Source of the DNA: Barnesiella sp. An55
GTDB lineage: Bacteria > Bacteroidota > Bacteroidia > Bacteroidales > Barnesiellaceae
NCBI RefSeq assembly: GCF_002161555.1
Contig: NZ_NFHZ01000005.1
Location: 124,001 to 188,000 of the forward strand
Length of the DNA: 64,000 bases
Direction: 5' to 3'
Position numbers and translations under genes: made by a program. Below the pieces are notes generated by a model, which made no database searches, had not been told where the DNA came from, and was given only the letters and a program-made list of their open reading frames with translations. The stretch's first letter is position 1; the number at the start of each line of letters is the position of its first letter. Positions 54,583-61,834 of the stretch are shown piece by piece.

Positions 54583-55835
54583 ATTGGATTGTCATCATTA
54601 TTATCGCTTTGCTCTTTTCGGCCTTTTTCTCGGGCATGGAGATTGCCTTCGTGTCGTCCAACAAGGTGCGGGCCGAGCTGGATATGAAACAGAAAGGCCT
54701 GCTTTCGAAAATGTTGAGCCTCTTTTATGGCAATGAGGAGCAGTTTATCTCGACCATGCTGGTGGGCAACAACATTGCTCTGGTCATCTACGGTATGGGC
54801 ATGGCGGCCCTGCTCGAGCCGGTCATCGCCCTGGTGTGGGATCAAGAGGCTTTTGTGGTACTCATGCAGACCCTCCTCTCGACCTTGCTCATTCTGTTTG
54901 TGGGCGAGTTTATGCCCAAGACCATTTTCCGCATCGACCCCAATGCCACGATGCGATTCTTCGCGCCCCTGGTGTGGCTCATCTATGTGATTTTGTATCC
55001 CATCTCCCGGTTCACCTCGATGGTCTCGAAGGAAGTCATGCGACTGGCCGGGGTAAAGATTGCCCATCACACCAACTCGCTGATGAGTAAGATAGAGCTC
55101 GATTCGTTTATCCAGAAGAGTATTGAAGAGAGCGACTCGAAAGTCCCGGTGGAACCCGAAATGAAGATCTTTCAGAATGCCCTCGACTTTTCCAACGTGC
55201 ACCTGCGCGACTGCATGATACCCCGCACCGAACTGGTGGCGGTCGATATTGACGAGGTTACCGACGAGGAGTTGCTTCATACCTTTGTGAGTACGGGCAT
55301 CTCGAAGGTGCTGGTCTATCGCGAGAATATCGACAATATTCTGGGGTATATCCATTCGTCCGAGATGTTCCGCCAGCACGACGACTGGCGCAAGAGCATC
55401 CGCCCGGCCGTCTTTGCTCCCGAGAGTATGTTGGCCAACAAGTTGATGCGCAACCTCATGCAGCAGAAGAAGAGCCTGGCTATCGTGGTCGATGAGTTTG
55501 GCGGTACCGCCGGACTGGTAACTCTCGAAGACCTGGTCGAGGAGATCTTTGGCGATATCGAGGATGAACACGACACCCAGAATCTCGTGGCCCGAAAAGT
55601 AGGGGAGGACGAGTATGAGTTCTCGGGGCGCATGGAGATAGGGCGCATCAACGAAGAGTTTGGTCTCGACATACCCGAGTCGGACGATTATCAAACCGTG
55701 GCCGGTTACATTCTGCACCACTATCAAACCCTTCCCCGCCTGGGCGAGACGGTAGAAATTAAGAACTATCGGTTTACGATTTTGCGTCGCAAGGCTACGA
55801 AAATAGAACTTGTGCGCATGAAAATAGAGAAATAA
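54579..55835 (+). CDS. CNNM/CBS-domain membrane protein (CorC/HlyC family)
   Basis: The 418-residue protein has a DUF21/CNNM domain with four membrane segments (about 4-22, 58-80, 90-112 and 125-145), a pair of CBS domains (about 200-320, with MIPRTELVAVD) and a C-terminal CorC_HlyC transporter-associated domain (about 335-418). Such proteins are linked with magnesium and cobalt efflux; the old hemolysin name is historical. It is coupled to lptC by a four-base overlap, an arrangement often seen in Bacteroidales. Confidence 0.92.
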   Translation: MNWIVIIIIALLFSAFFSGMEIAFVSSNKVRAELDMKQKGLLSKMLSLFYGNEEQFISTMLVGNNIALVIYGMGMAALLEPVIALVWDQEAFVVLMQTLLSTLLILFVGEFMPKTIFRIDPNATMRFFAPLVWLIYVILYPISRFTSMVSKEVMRLAGVKIAHHTNSLMSKIELDSFIQKSIEESDSKVPVEPEMKIFQNALDFSNVHLRDCMIPRTELVAVDIDEVTDEELLHTFVSTGISKVLVYRENIDNILGYIHSSEMFRQHDDWRKSIRPAVFAPESMLANKLMRNLMQQKKSLAIVVDEFGGTAGLVTLEDLVEEIFGDIEDEHDTQNLVARKVGEDEYEFSGRMEIGRINEEFGLDIPESDDYQTVAGYILHHYQTLPRLGETVEIKNYRFTILRRKATKIELVRMKIEK

Positions 55836-55954
55836 GTTATTTTTTTTGACCATTCTATGCCGAGATAAATCCAAATTTTTGTATCTTCGTGCCCTTAGTA
55901 AAAGAGGATAAAAAAATAATAAAATATAAAACTAAAATTCATACAAAGTAACAA

Positions 55955-58051
55955 ATGGCTACGTTAAACAAAATCAGAAGTAAAGCAGGTTTGCTCGTGG
56001 TGATAATAGGAGTCGCCCTGCTCGCTTTTATCGTAGGGGACTTCCTCAATTCGGGGCACACCTTCTACGCCATGAATAAGAGTAAAGTCGCCGTGGTGAA
56101 CGGGACAAATATCGGAGTCGAAGAATTCCAGGAACGTGTGAAAATGCGTACCGATGAGCTGCAACAAATGTATGCTCAACGTGGAATGTCTATGCCCGAA
56201 GGATATGCATCGCGTATCAACCAGGAGGTTTATGACCAAATGGTAAACGAAATACTGCTCAACGAAGAGCTCGATGAACTGGGTATCGTGGTTAGCAAGG
56301 AAGAACTGGCCGACCTGCTCACCGGCGACAACATTTCGCCGATGGTACGTCAGTACTTTACCAACCCTCAAACCGGTGAGTTCGACCGTCAAGGTCTGCT
56401 CAACTTTGTGCAGGTAGTTCTCGATCCCGAGGCTCACGGCTACAACACGCCCGAGCAACTGGCCCAAATCGAGCCCCAACGTCAAATGTGGCTCCGCCTG
56501 GAGAAACAGGTGAAAGAAGAACGCGCTATTCAGAAATTTGCCAACCTGTTGAATCGTGCCATCATGCCCAACAAGCTGGATCTCGAAAACTCCTATGAAG
56601 AGGGCAAGACTTCGGCCGATATCGCCTATGCCCTGCAACCTTACACCTCGATTGCCGACTCGACCATCGCCATAAGCGACAGCGAGCTCAAGACCGAGTA
56701 CAACAAAGTGAAAGAGCTCTACAAGATGCCCGAGCGTCGTGCCATCAAATACATCGCGGTAAATATCGTTCCCAGCGAGAGCGACTATGCCAAGGCCAAA
56801 GAGAAGGTGGAGATGAACAAATCGGTATTCGCTACGACCGATGATGTGGCCACTTTCATTGCCAACAACTCTGACGAGTCGTATGACGACAGCTTTGTAG
56901 CCATATCGTCGATGCCCGAGAAGATGAAGAAATTTGCCGAGGCGGCTGCCGTAGGTGAGTCGTCGCCTCTCGAGTTTGAAAACGATACCTACACCATGTA
57001 TCGTCTGATGGATACCAAAACAGCTCCCGACTCGATCAAGGTGCGTCTGCTTTCGTTCCAACCCCGCTCGACCCAAATCGACAGCGTGCTCAACGTGCTC
57101 AACAACGGTGGCAGCTTTGCCGAGCTTTCGCCCAAGTTCAACGGCAACGACGAAGTTTGGTTGACCGAGAACATGGCAGCCACCATCGGTCGTCCCTTCA
57201 TCAGCAAGGTATTCAGCGAGGGTGGTAACGGTTACTTCAAGGCCGAGAGCCTGGGTGGCGAGCACATCGTTCAGATTTTGTCGCGTACCGCTCCCGTGAA
57301 GAAAGCCAAAGTGGCTGCCTATGTAGTGGCTGTGAATCCCAGTACCGAGACGCATACCGCCCTCTACAACCAACTGTCGTCGTATAGCGCTACCAACAAC
57401 ACGGCTGCCAAGTTTGATGCAGCTGCCAAAGAGGCTGGTTACACGGTCAACAGCTATGAGTGCACGGCCGAGGATTACTCGCTGCCCGGCATCAACGATG
57501 CCCGTCAGGCTATCCGTTGGGCCTTCAACGCCGAAAAAGGTTCTGTTTCTGAAATCTTTACTCTCGACAATTCGTTTGTAGTAGCTGCTCTTGAAAACGT
57601 GTCCAAAGAGGGTTATGCTCCTATGGACCAAATCAAAGACATGTTGGCTATCCGCGTGCGCAACGACAAGAAAGCCGAGAAGATTATCGGTGACCTCAAG
57701 GCCAAGAAGCTTACTTCGCTGGCCGGTTATGCCGAGGCCATGAAGGCTCAGGTCGATAGTGCCAAGTTTGTATCGTTCGCTTCGCCCTCGATTGCCGGTG
57801 TAGGTTACGAGCCGGTATTGAGTGCTCTGGCTCCCACGGCCGAGAACGGTAAGCTCGTAGGCCCCGTGAAAGGTGTAAGAGGTGTGTATGTATTCACCGT
57901 GACCGACAAGACGGTTTCGGAGCAACCCTTCGATGCTCAAGCCGAGGCTCGCAAGCTCCAGCAGAATTATACCTACCTGATCAACAGCCGTCTGATGGAG
58001 GTGCTTCGCGACAAAGCCGAAATCAAGAATACGATGATTCGCTTCTTCTAA
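55955..58051 (+). CDS. Periplasmic PpiD/SurA-type peptidyl-prolyl isomerase
   Basis: The 698-residue protein has one N-terminal membrane anchor (about 11-30, GLLVVIIGVALLAFIVGDF) and a SurA_N-like helical chaperone region (about 35-230). A parvulin-like domain is likely around 340-450 (PDSIKVRLLSF, then GGSFAELSPKF), followed by further domains to VLRDKAEIKNTMIRFF. It helps fold outer-membrane and secreted proteins, in keeping with lptC and the CNNM gene beside it. A 119-base gap with a near -7 match, TATCTTCG, may give it a promoter of its own. Confidence 0.9.
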   Translation: MATLNKIRSKAGLLVVIIGVALLAFIVGDFLNSGHTFYAMNKSKVAVVNGTNIGVEEFQERVKMRTDELQQMYAQRGMSMPEGYASRINQEVYDQMVNEILLNEELDELGIVVSKEELADLLTGDNISPMVRQYFTNPQTGEFDRQGLLNFVQVVLDPEAHGYNTPEQLAQIEPQRQMWLRLEKQVKEERAIQKFANLLNRAIMPNKLDLENSYEEGKTSADIAYALQPYTSIADSTIAISDSELKTEYNKVKELYKMPERRAIKYIAVNIVPSESDYAKAKEKVEMNKSVFATTDDVATFIANNSDESYDDSFVAISSMPEKMKKFAEAAAVGESSPLEFENDTYTMYRLMDTKTAPDSIKVRLLSFQPRSTQIDSVLNVLNNGGSFAELSPKFNGNDEVWLTENMAATIGRPFISKVFSEGGNGYFKAESLGGEHIVQILSRTAPVKKAKVAAYVVAVNPSTETHTALYNQLSSYSATNNTAAKFDAAAKEAGYTVNSYECTAEDYSLPGINDARQAIRWAFNAEKGSVSEIFTLDNSFVVAALENVSKEGYAPMDQIKDMLAIRVRNDKKAEKIIGDLKAKKLTSLAGYAEAMKAQVDSAKFVSFASPSIAGVGYEPVLSALAPTAENGKLVGPVKGVRGVYVFTVTDKTVSEQPFDAQAEARKLQQNYTYLINSRLMEVLRDKAEIKNTMIRFF

Positions 58052-58088
58052 TCGAGACGAAGAATCGTTTGAGATAAAAGACACACAG

Positions 58089-58135
58089 AGTGCGTATATC
58101 GTAGCTGGCGGCTCGATACACGCACTTTGTATTTG
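58089..58135 (+). terminator. Hairpin after the ppiD-like gene
   Basis: AGTGCGTATATCG (58089-58101) pairs with CGATACACGCACT (58114-58126) with one mismatch and is followed by TTGTATTTG. It reaches into the region just before rlmN. Confidence 0.65.
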
Positions 58136-58156
58136 TATTACAGCAATACGAGGGTT

Positions 58157-59182
58157 ATGGAAAAAGAACATTTGTTGGGGAAAAACATGGACGAGTTGCA
58201 GGCCTTGGTCGCCGAGGCAGGGATGCCCCGTTTCGCTGCCAGGCAGATTGCCGCATGGCTCTATGAAAAGCGGGTAGGCGATATTGCCGATATGACCAAT
58301 ATCTCGTTGCGTTACCGCGAACTGTTGTCGCAACGCTACGACGTGGGGCGTTCGCTCCCGATGCAGTCGCAGCGGTCGGTCGATGGCACGGTCAAGTACC
58401 TCTTCAGGGTAGGCGACAACGATTTCGTCGAAACGGTCTATATCCCCGACCACGACCGAGCAACCCTGTGCGTGTCGTCGCAAGTGGGATGCAAGATGAA
58501 TTGCAGTTTCTGCATGACGGGCAAACAGGGCTTCAAACGTAGTCTTACCTCGGCCGAAATCATTAACCAGATTCTCTCGGTAGAGCACAGCGACAAGCTC
58601 ACCAACCTGGTGTTTATGGGCATGGGCGAGCCCTTCGACAACCTCGACGAGGTGATGAAGGCGCTCACGATTCTCACGGCCGATTGGGGTTTTGCCTGGA
58701 GTCCCAAGCGCATTACCGTTTCGACTATCGGCCACCTCACCGGCATACGGCGATTCCTCGACGAGAGCCACTGCCATCTGGCCGTGAGCCTGCACTCGCC
58801 ATATCCCCAGGAGCGCCTGCAGATTATGCCTGTGGAGAAGGCCTTTCACATGAACGATATCCTGGCTCTGTTGCGCCAGTACGACTTCTCGCACCAGCGT
58901 CGGCTCTCGTTTGAGTATATCCTCTTCAGCGGCTACAACGACGACCTTGTTCATGCCGATGCTCTGGCGCGTCTGCTCAAGGGGCTCGATTGTCGGGTGA
59001 ACCTCATTCGATTCCACGCCATCCCCGGGGTGTCGCTCAAGAGCTCCGACCCCGAGTCGATGGAGGCCTTCCGCGACCGGCTCAATCGTCACGGAGTCGT
59101 GGCCACCATACGCGCTTCGCGGGGCGAGGATATCTTTGCCGCTTGCGGCATGCTGTCAACGGCCGAGAAAGAGCGCAAATAA
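58157..59182 (+). CDS. rlmN: Dual-specificity 23S rRNA/tRNA adenine C2-methyltransferase
   Basis: From MEKEHLLGKN the protein has 341 residues. RlmN methylates A2503 of 23S rRNA and A37 of tRNA with a radical-SAM mechanism. The cluster cysteines are Cys112, Cys116 and Cys119 in GCKMNCSFCM. LVFMGMGEPFDNLD binds SAM, SLHSPYPQERLQIMP is present, and the resolving cysteine lies near the end in FAACGML. The frame is open ten codons further up, but that stretch overlaps the terminator stem and does not resemble the family. Confidence 0.95.
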   Translation: MEKEHLLGKNMDELQALVAEAGMPRFAARQIAAWLYEKRVGDIADMTNISLRYRELLSQRYDVGRSLPMQSQRSVDGTVKYLFRVGDNDFVETVYIPDHDRATLCVSSQVGCKMNCSFCMTGKQGFKRSLTSAEIINQILSVEHSDKLTNLVFMGMGEPFDNLDEVMKALTILTADWGFAWSPKRITVSTIGHLTGIRRFLDESHCHLAVSLHSPYPQERLQIMPVEKAFHMNDILALLRQYDFSHQRRLSFEYILFSGYNDDLVHADALARLLKGLDCRVNLIRFHAIPGVSLKSSDPESMEAFRDRLNRHGVVATIRASRGEDIFAACGMLSTAEKERK

Positions 59183-59295
59183 GAGCCGCTCGTGTAAAAG
59201 TGCCTCCGGGCCGTGATGTATATCGGGGATTTTTCTTATCTTAGTGGGCCGAAAATTATTATCGGCCTCGGAAGAAAAAATAAAAACAGAGATCT

Positions 59296-60396
59296 ATGGA
59301 ACATAAGATAAAAGTGGGTATTACCCAGGGAGATATCAACGGGGTAGGCTATGAGGTGATTCTCAAGACCCTCTCCGACCCGCATGTCCTCGAGATATGT
59401 ACGCCGGTAGTGTATGGCTCGGCCAAGGTGGCCGCCTATCACCGCAAGGCTCTTGAGATGCCGGCGGTCAACTTCAACATCATTGCCGATGCCTCGATGG
59501 CCGACGCCAACAAGGTGAACATGATTACCTGTATCGACGACGAGGTGAAGGTAGAAATCGGGAAGGCTACCCCGGTGGGTGGCGAGGCTGCCTATGCTGC
59601 CCTTGAGCGGGCTGCCGCCGATATCGAAGCCGGAACAATCGATGTGCTGGTGACGGCACCTATCAACAAACACGCCATCCAGTCCGACAAGTTCGATTTT
59701 CCCGGCCACACCGAGTATCTGGAGAAACGCCTGGGACGAGGCAAGAAATCGTTGATGATTCTGCTCAACGATGTGCTGCGGGTGGCTTTGGTCACGACAC
59801 ATTTGCCCATTTCGAAAGTCCCCGAGGCAATCACCCGGGAGGCTATTCTCGAGAAGTTGCGCATCTTTGAGCAATCGCTCAAGCAAGACTTCTGCGTGGT
59901 GAAACCCCGCATCGCCGTTCTGTCGCTCAACCCTCATGCCGGTGACGACGGCCTTTTGGGGAACGAAGAGATCGATATTATCAAACCGGCCATCCAGGCG
60001 GCCAACGACAAGGGTATGCTCTGTTTCGGGCCCTATCCCGCCGACGGTTTCTTCGGTACGGGTCATTTCAAGCAGTTTGACGGTGTGCTGGCCATGTATC
60101 ACGACCAGGGACTGGCCCCCTTCAAGGCTTTGGCCATGGAGAGCGGTGTGAACTATACTGCGGGGCTGCCCGTGGTGCGCACCTCGCCCGATCACGGCAC
60201 GGCCTATGATATTGCCGGGCAAAACAAGGCCGATGAGCAGTCGTTCCGCAATGCCCTTTATCTGGCGCTCGATGTATATCGCAACCGTCAGTTCCACAAA
60301 GAGATTACGTCGGCTCCGTTGCGCAAGCAATATTTCGACAAGAGCGGCGACAAAGAGGTACTCGACTTGACGGCCGATACCGACAAAGACGAATAA
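59296..60396 (+). CDS. pdxA: 4-hydroxythreonine-4-phosphate dehydrogenase
   Basis: The 366-residue enzyme oxidises 4-phosphohydroxythreonine in pyridoxal phosphate synthesis. Motifs: KVGITQGDINGVGYEVI at the start, VTAPINKHAIQ near 120, THLPIS with a metal-binding His near 170, LNPHAGDDG near 215, and MYHDQGLAPFK near 275 with another metal His. Slightly longer than the E. coli protein (329). In the leader GGCCGA (59247-59252) can pair with TCGGCC (59262-59267). It is followed after 30 bases by the saccharopine dehydrogenase-family gene on the same strand. Confidence 0.95.
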   Translation: MEHKIKVGITQGDINGVGYEVILKTLSDPHVLEICTPVVYGSAKVAAYHRKALEMPAVNFNIIADASMADANKVNMITCIDDEVKVEIGKATPVGGEAAYAALERAAADIEAGTIDVLVTAPINKHAIQSDKFDFPGHTEYLEKRLGRGKKSLMILLNDVLRVALVTTHLPISKVPEAITREAILEKLRIFEQSLKQDFCVVKPRIAVLSLNPHAGDDGLLGNEEIDIIKPAIQAANDKGMLCFGPYPADGFFGTGHFKQFDGVLAMYHDQGLAPFKALAMESGVNYTAGLPVVRTSPDHGTAYDIAGQNKADEQSFRNALYLALDVYRNRQFHKEITSAPLRKQYFDKSGDKEVLDLTADTDKDE

Positions 60397-60426
60397 TTCA
60401 AAGAAAAAATTCATATAGACAACAAC

Positions 60427-61623
60427 ATGGGAAAAGTACTTATTATCGGCGCCGGTGGCGTGGGAACGGTGGTAGCGCACAAGGTAGCGCAGAACCCCGA
60501 TGTATTTACCGAAATCGTTTTGGCCAGCCGCACACAGTCGAAGTGTGACGCTATTGCCGAGGCTATCGGCGGCAATCGCATTGTGACCGACCATGTCGAT
60601 GCCGACAAGGTAGATGAACTGGTGGCTCTGTTCAAGAAACATAAGCCCGATATTGTCATCAATGTGGCTTTGCCTTATCAAGATCTCACCATCATGGATG
60701 CCTGTCTGCATTGTGGGGTCAACTACCTCGACACGGCCAACTATGAGCCCCTTGACGAGGCCAAGTATGAGTATAAATGGCAGTGGGCCTATCGCGAACG
60801 TTTCGAGCAGGCCGGCCTCACCGCCATTCTCGGCTGCGGTTTCGACCCGGGTGTGAGTGGCGTTTATACGGCCTATGCCGCCAAGCACTACTTCAAGGAG
60901 ATGCACTATCTCGACATTGTCGATTGTAATGCCGGAAACCACGGCAAGGCTTTTGCTACCAACTTTAACCCCGAGATCAATATCCGTGAGGTGACCCAAA
61001 AGGGTAAATACTACGAGAACGGCAAGTGGATCGAGACCGAACCGCACGAGATTCACCGTCCGCTTACCTATCCCAATATCGGCCCCAAGGAGTCGTATCT
61101 TATCTATCACGAAGAGTTGGAGTCGCTGGTGAAAAACTATCCTACCCTCAAGCGGGCCCGTTTCTGGATGACTTTCGGGCAGGAGTATCTCACACACCTG
61201 CGGGTAATCCAGGATATCGGTATGGCCAGCATCGAGCCCATCATGTACAACGGCATGGAAATTGTGCCCATCCAGTTCCTCAAGGCCGTGTTGCCCAACC
61301 CGGGAGATCTGGGCAAGAACTACACGGGCGAGACTTCGATAGGATGCCGCATCCGGGGTATCGACAAGGAGGGCAAGGAGTTGACCTACTATGTATATAA
61401 CAACTGCAGTCACCATGCCGCCTATCTCGAGACGGGTGCTCAGGGCGTAAGCTACACCACGGGTGTGCCTGCCATGATTGGTGCCATGATGTTCCTCACC
61501 GGTAAGTGGAACATGCCGGGCGTTCACAACGTCGAGGAGTTCGATCCCGATCCCTTCATGGAGCAGCTCAACAAGCAGGGGTTGCCCTGGCACGAGGTGT
61601 TCAACGGCGACATCGAACTGTAA
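60427..61623 (+). CDS. Saccharopine dehydrogenase-family enzyme, likely carboxynorspermidine dehydrogenase
   Basis: The 398-residue protein begins with a Rossmann motif, VLIIGAGGVGTVVAHK, and has the saccharopine dehydrogenase pattern (ASRTQSKC, INVALPYQDLTIMDACL, GVNYLDTANYE, GCGFDPGVSG). Size and sequence resemble carboxynorspermidine dehydrogenase, which joins aspartate semialdehyde to a diamine in the bacterial spermidine route. The decarboxylase partner (nspC) is not in the window. Lysine-forming saccharopine dehydrogenase is less likely, since dapA in this window indicates the diaminopimelate route. It is downstream of pdxA and probably co-transcribed. Confidence 0.87.
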   Translation: MGKVLIIGAGGVGTVVAHKVAQNPDVFTEIVLASRTQSKCDAIAEAIGGNRIVTDHVDADKVDELVALFKKHKPDIVINVALPYQDLTIMDACLHCGVNYLDTANYEPLDEAKYEYKWQWAYRERFEQAGLTAILGCGFDPGVSGVYTAYAAKHYFKEMHYLDIVDCNAGNHGKAFATNFNPEINIREVTQKGKYYENGKWIETEPHEIHRPLTYPNIGPKESYLIYHEELESLVKNYPTLKRARFWMTFGQEYLTHLRVIQDIGMASIEPIMYNGMEIVPIQFLKAVLPNPGDLGKNYTGETSIGCRIRGIDKEGKELTYYVYNNCSHHAAYLETGAQGVSYTTGVPAMIGAMMFLTGKWNMPGVHNVEEFDPDPFMEQLNKQGLPWHEVFNGDIEL

Positions 61624-61648
61624 GAGATACAGTCAAGCTATTTGACAT

Positions 61649-61688
61649 CGAGGCCGCTCCGGTATCCGGGGCGGCCTCGGTTGCTTTT
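61649..61688 (+). terminator. Terminator of the pdxA operon
   Basis: CGAGGCCGCTCCGG (61649-61662) pairs with CCGGGGCGGCCTCG (61666-61679) with one G-U pair and a three-base loop, followed by GTTGCTTTTG. Confidence 0.75.
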
Positions 61689-61764
61689 GTGCGGTTGTTA
61701 ACCAAGGATGTTTACCGAATATCTTTGGTTGATTTTGTTTTTACTCGGAATGTTCCTAAACAAT

Positions 61765-61793
61765 CGGGGCGGAAAGTCAATCTCTCCGCCCCG
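61765..61793 (-). terminator. Candidate terminator of the large surface protein gene
   Basis: CGGGGCGGA (61765-61773) pairs with TCCGCCCCG (61785-61793). On the minus strand ATTGTTTAGG follows, a weak T tail. It lies 42 bases after the stop codon. Confidence 0.55.
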
Positions 61794-61834
61794 ACTTCTC
61801 ATACCTGTTTTTATTTTTCCATTACATGTTCGTT

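Noticed and set aside
55964-59092. A 1042-residue open frame on the minus strand across the ppiD-like and rlmN genes
   Set aside because: It crosses two clear plus-strand genes and the hairpin between them, and its sequence is composition-driven without motifs. The same applies to long shadow frames opposite SusC (21748-24411 and 45355-47886) and the M16 gene (38692-41343).
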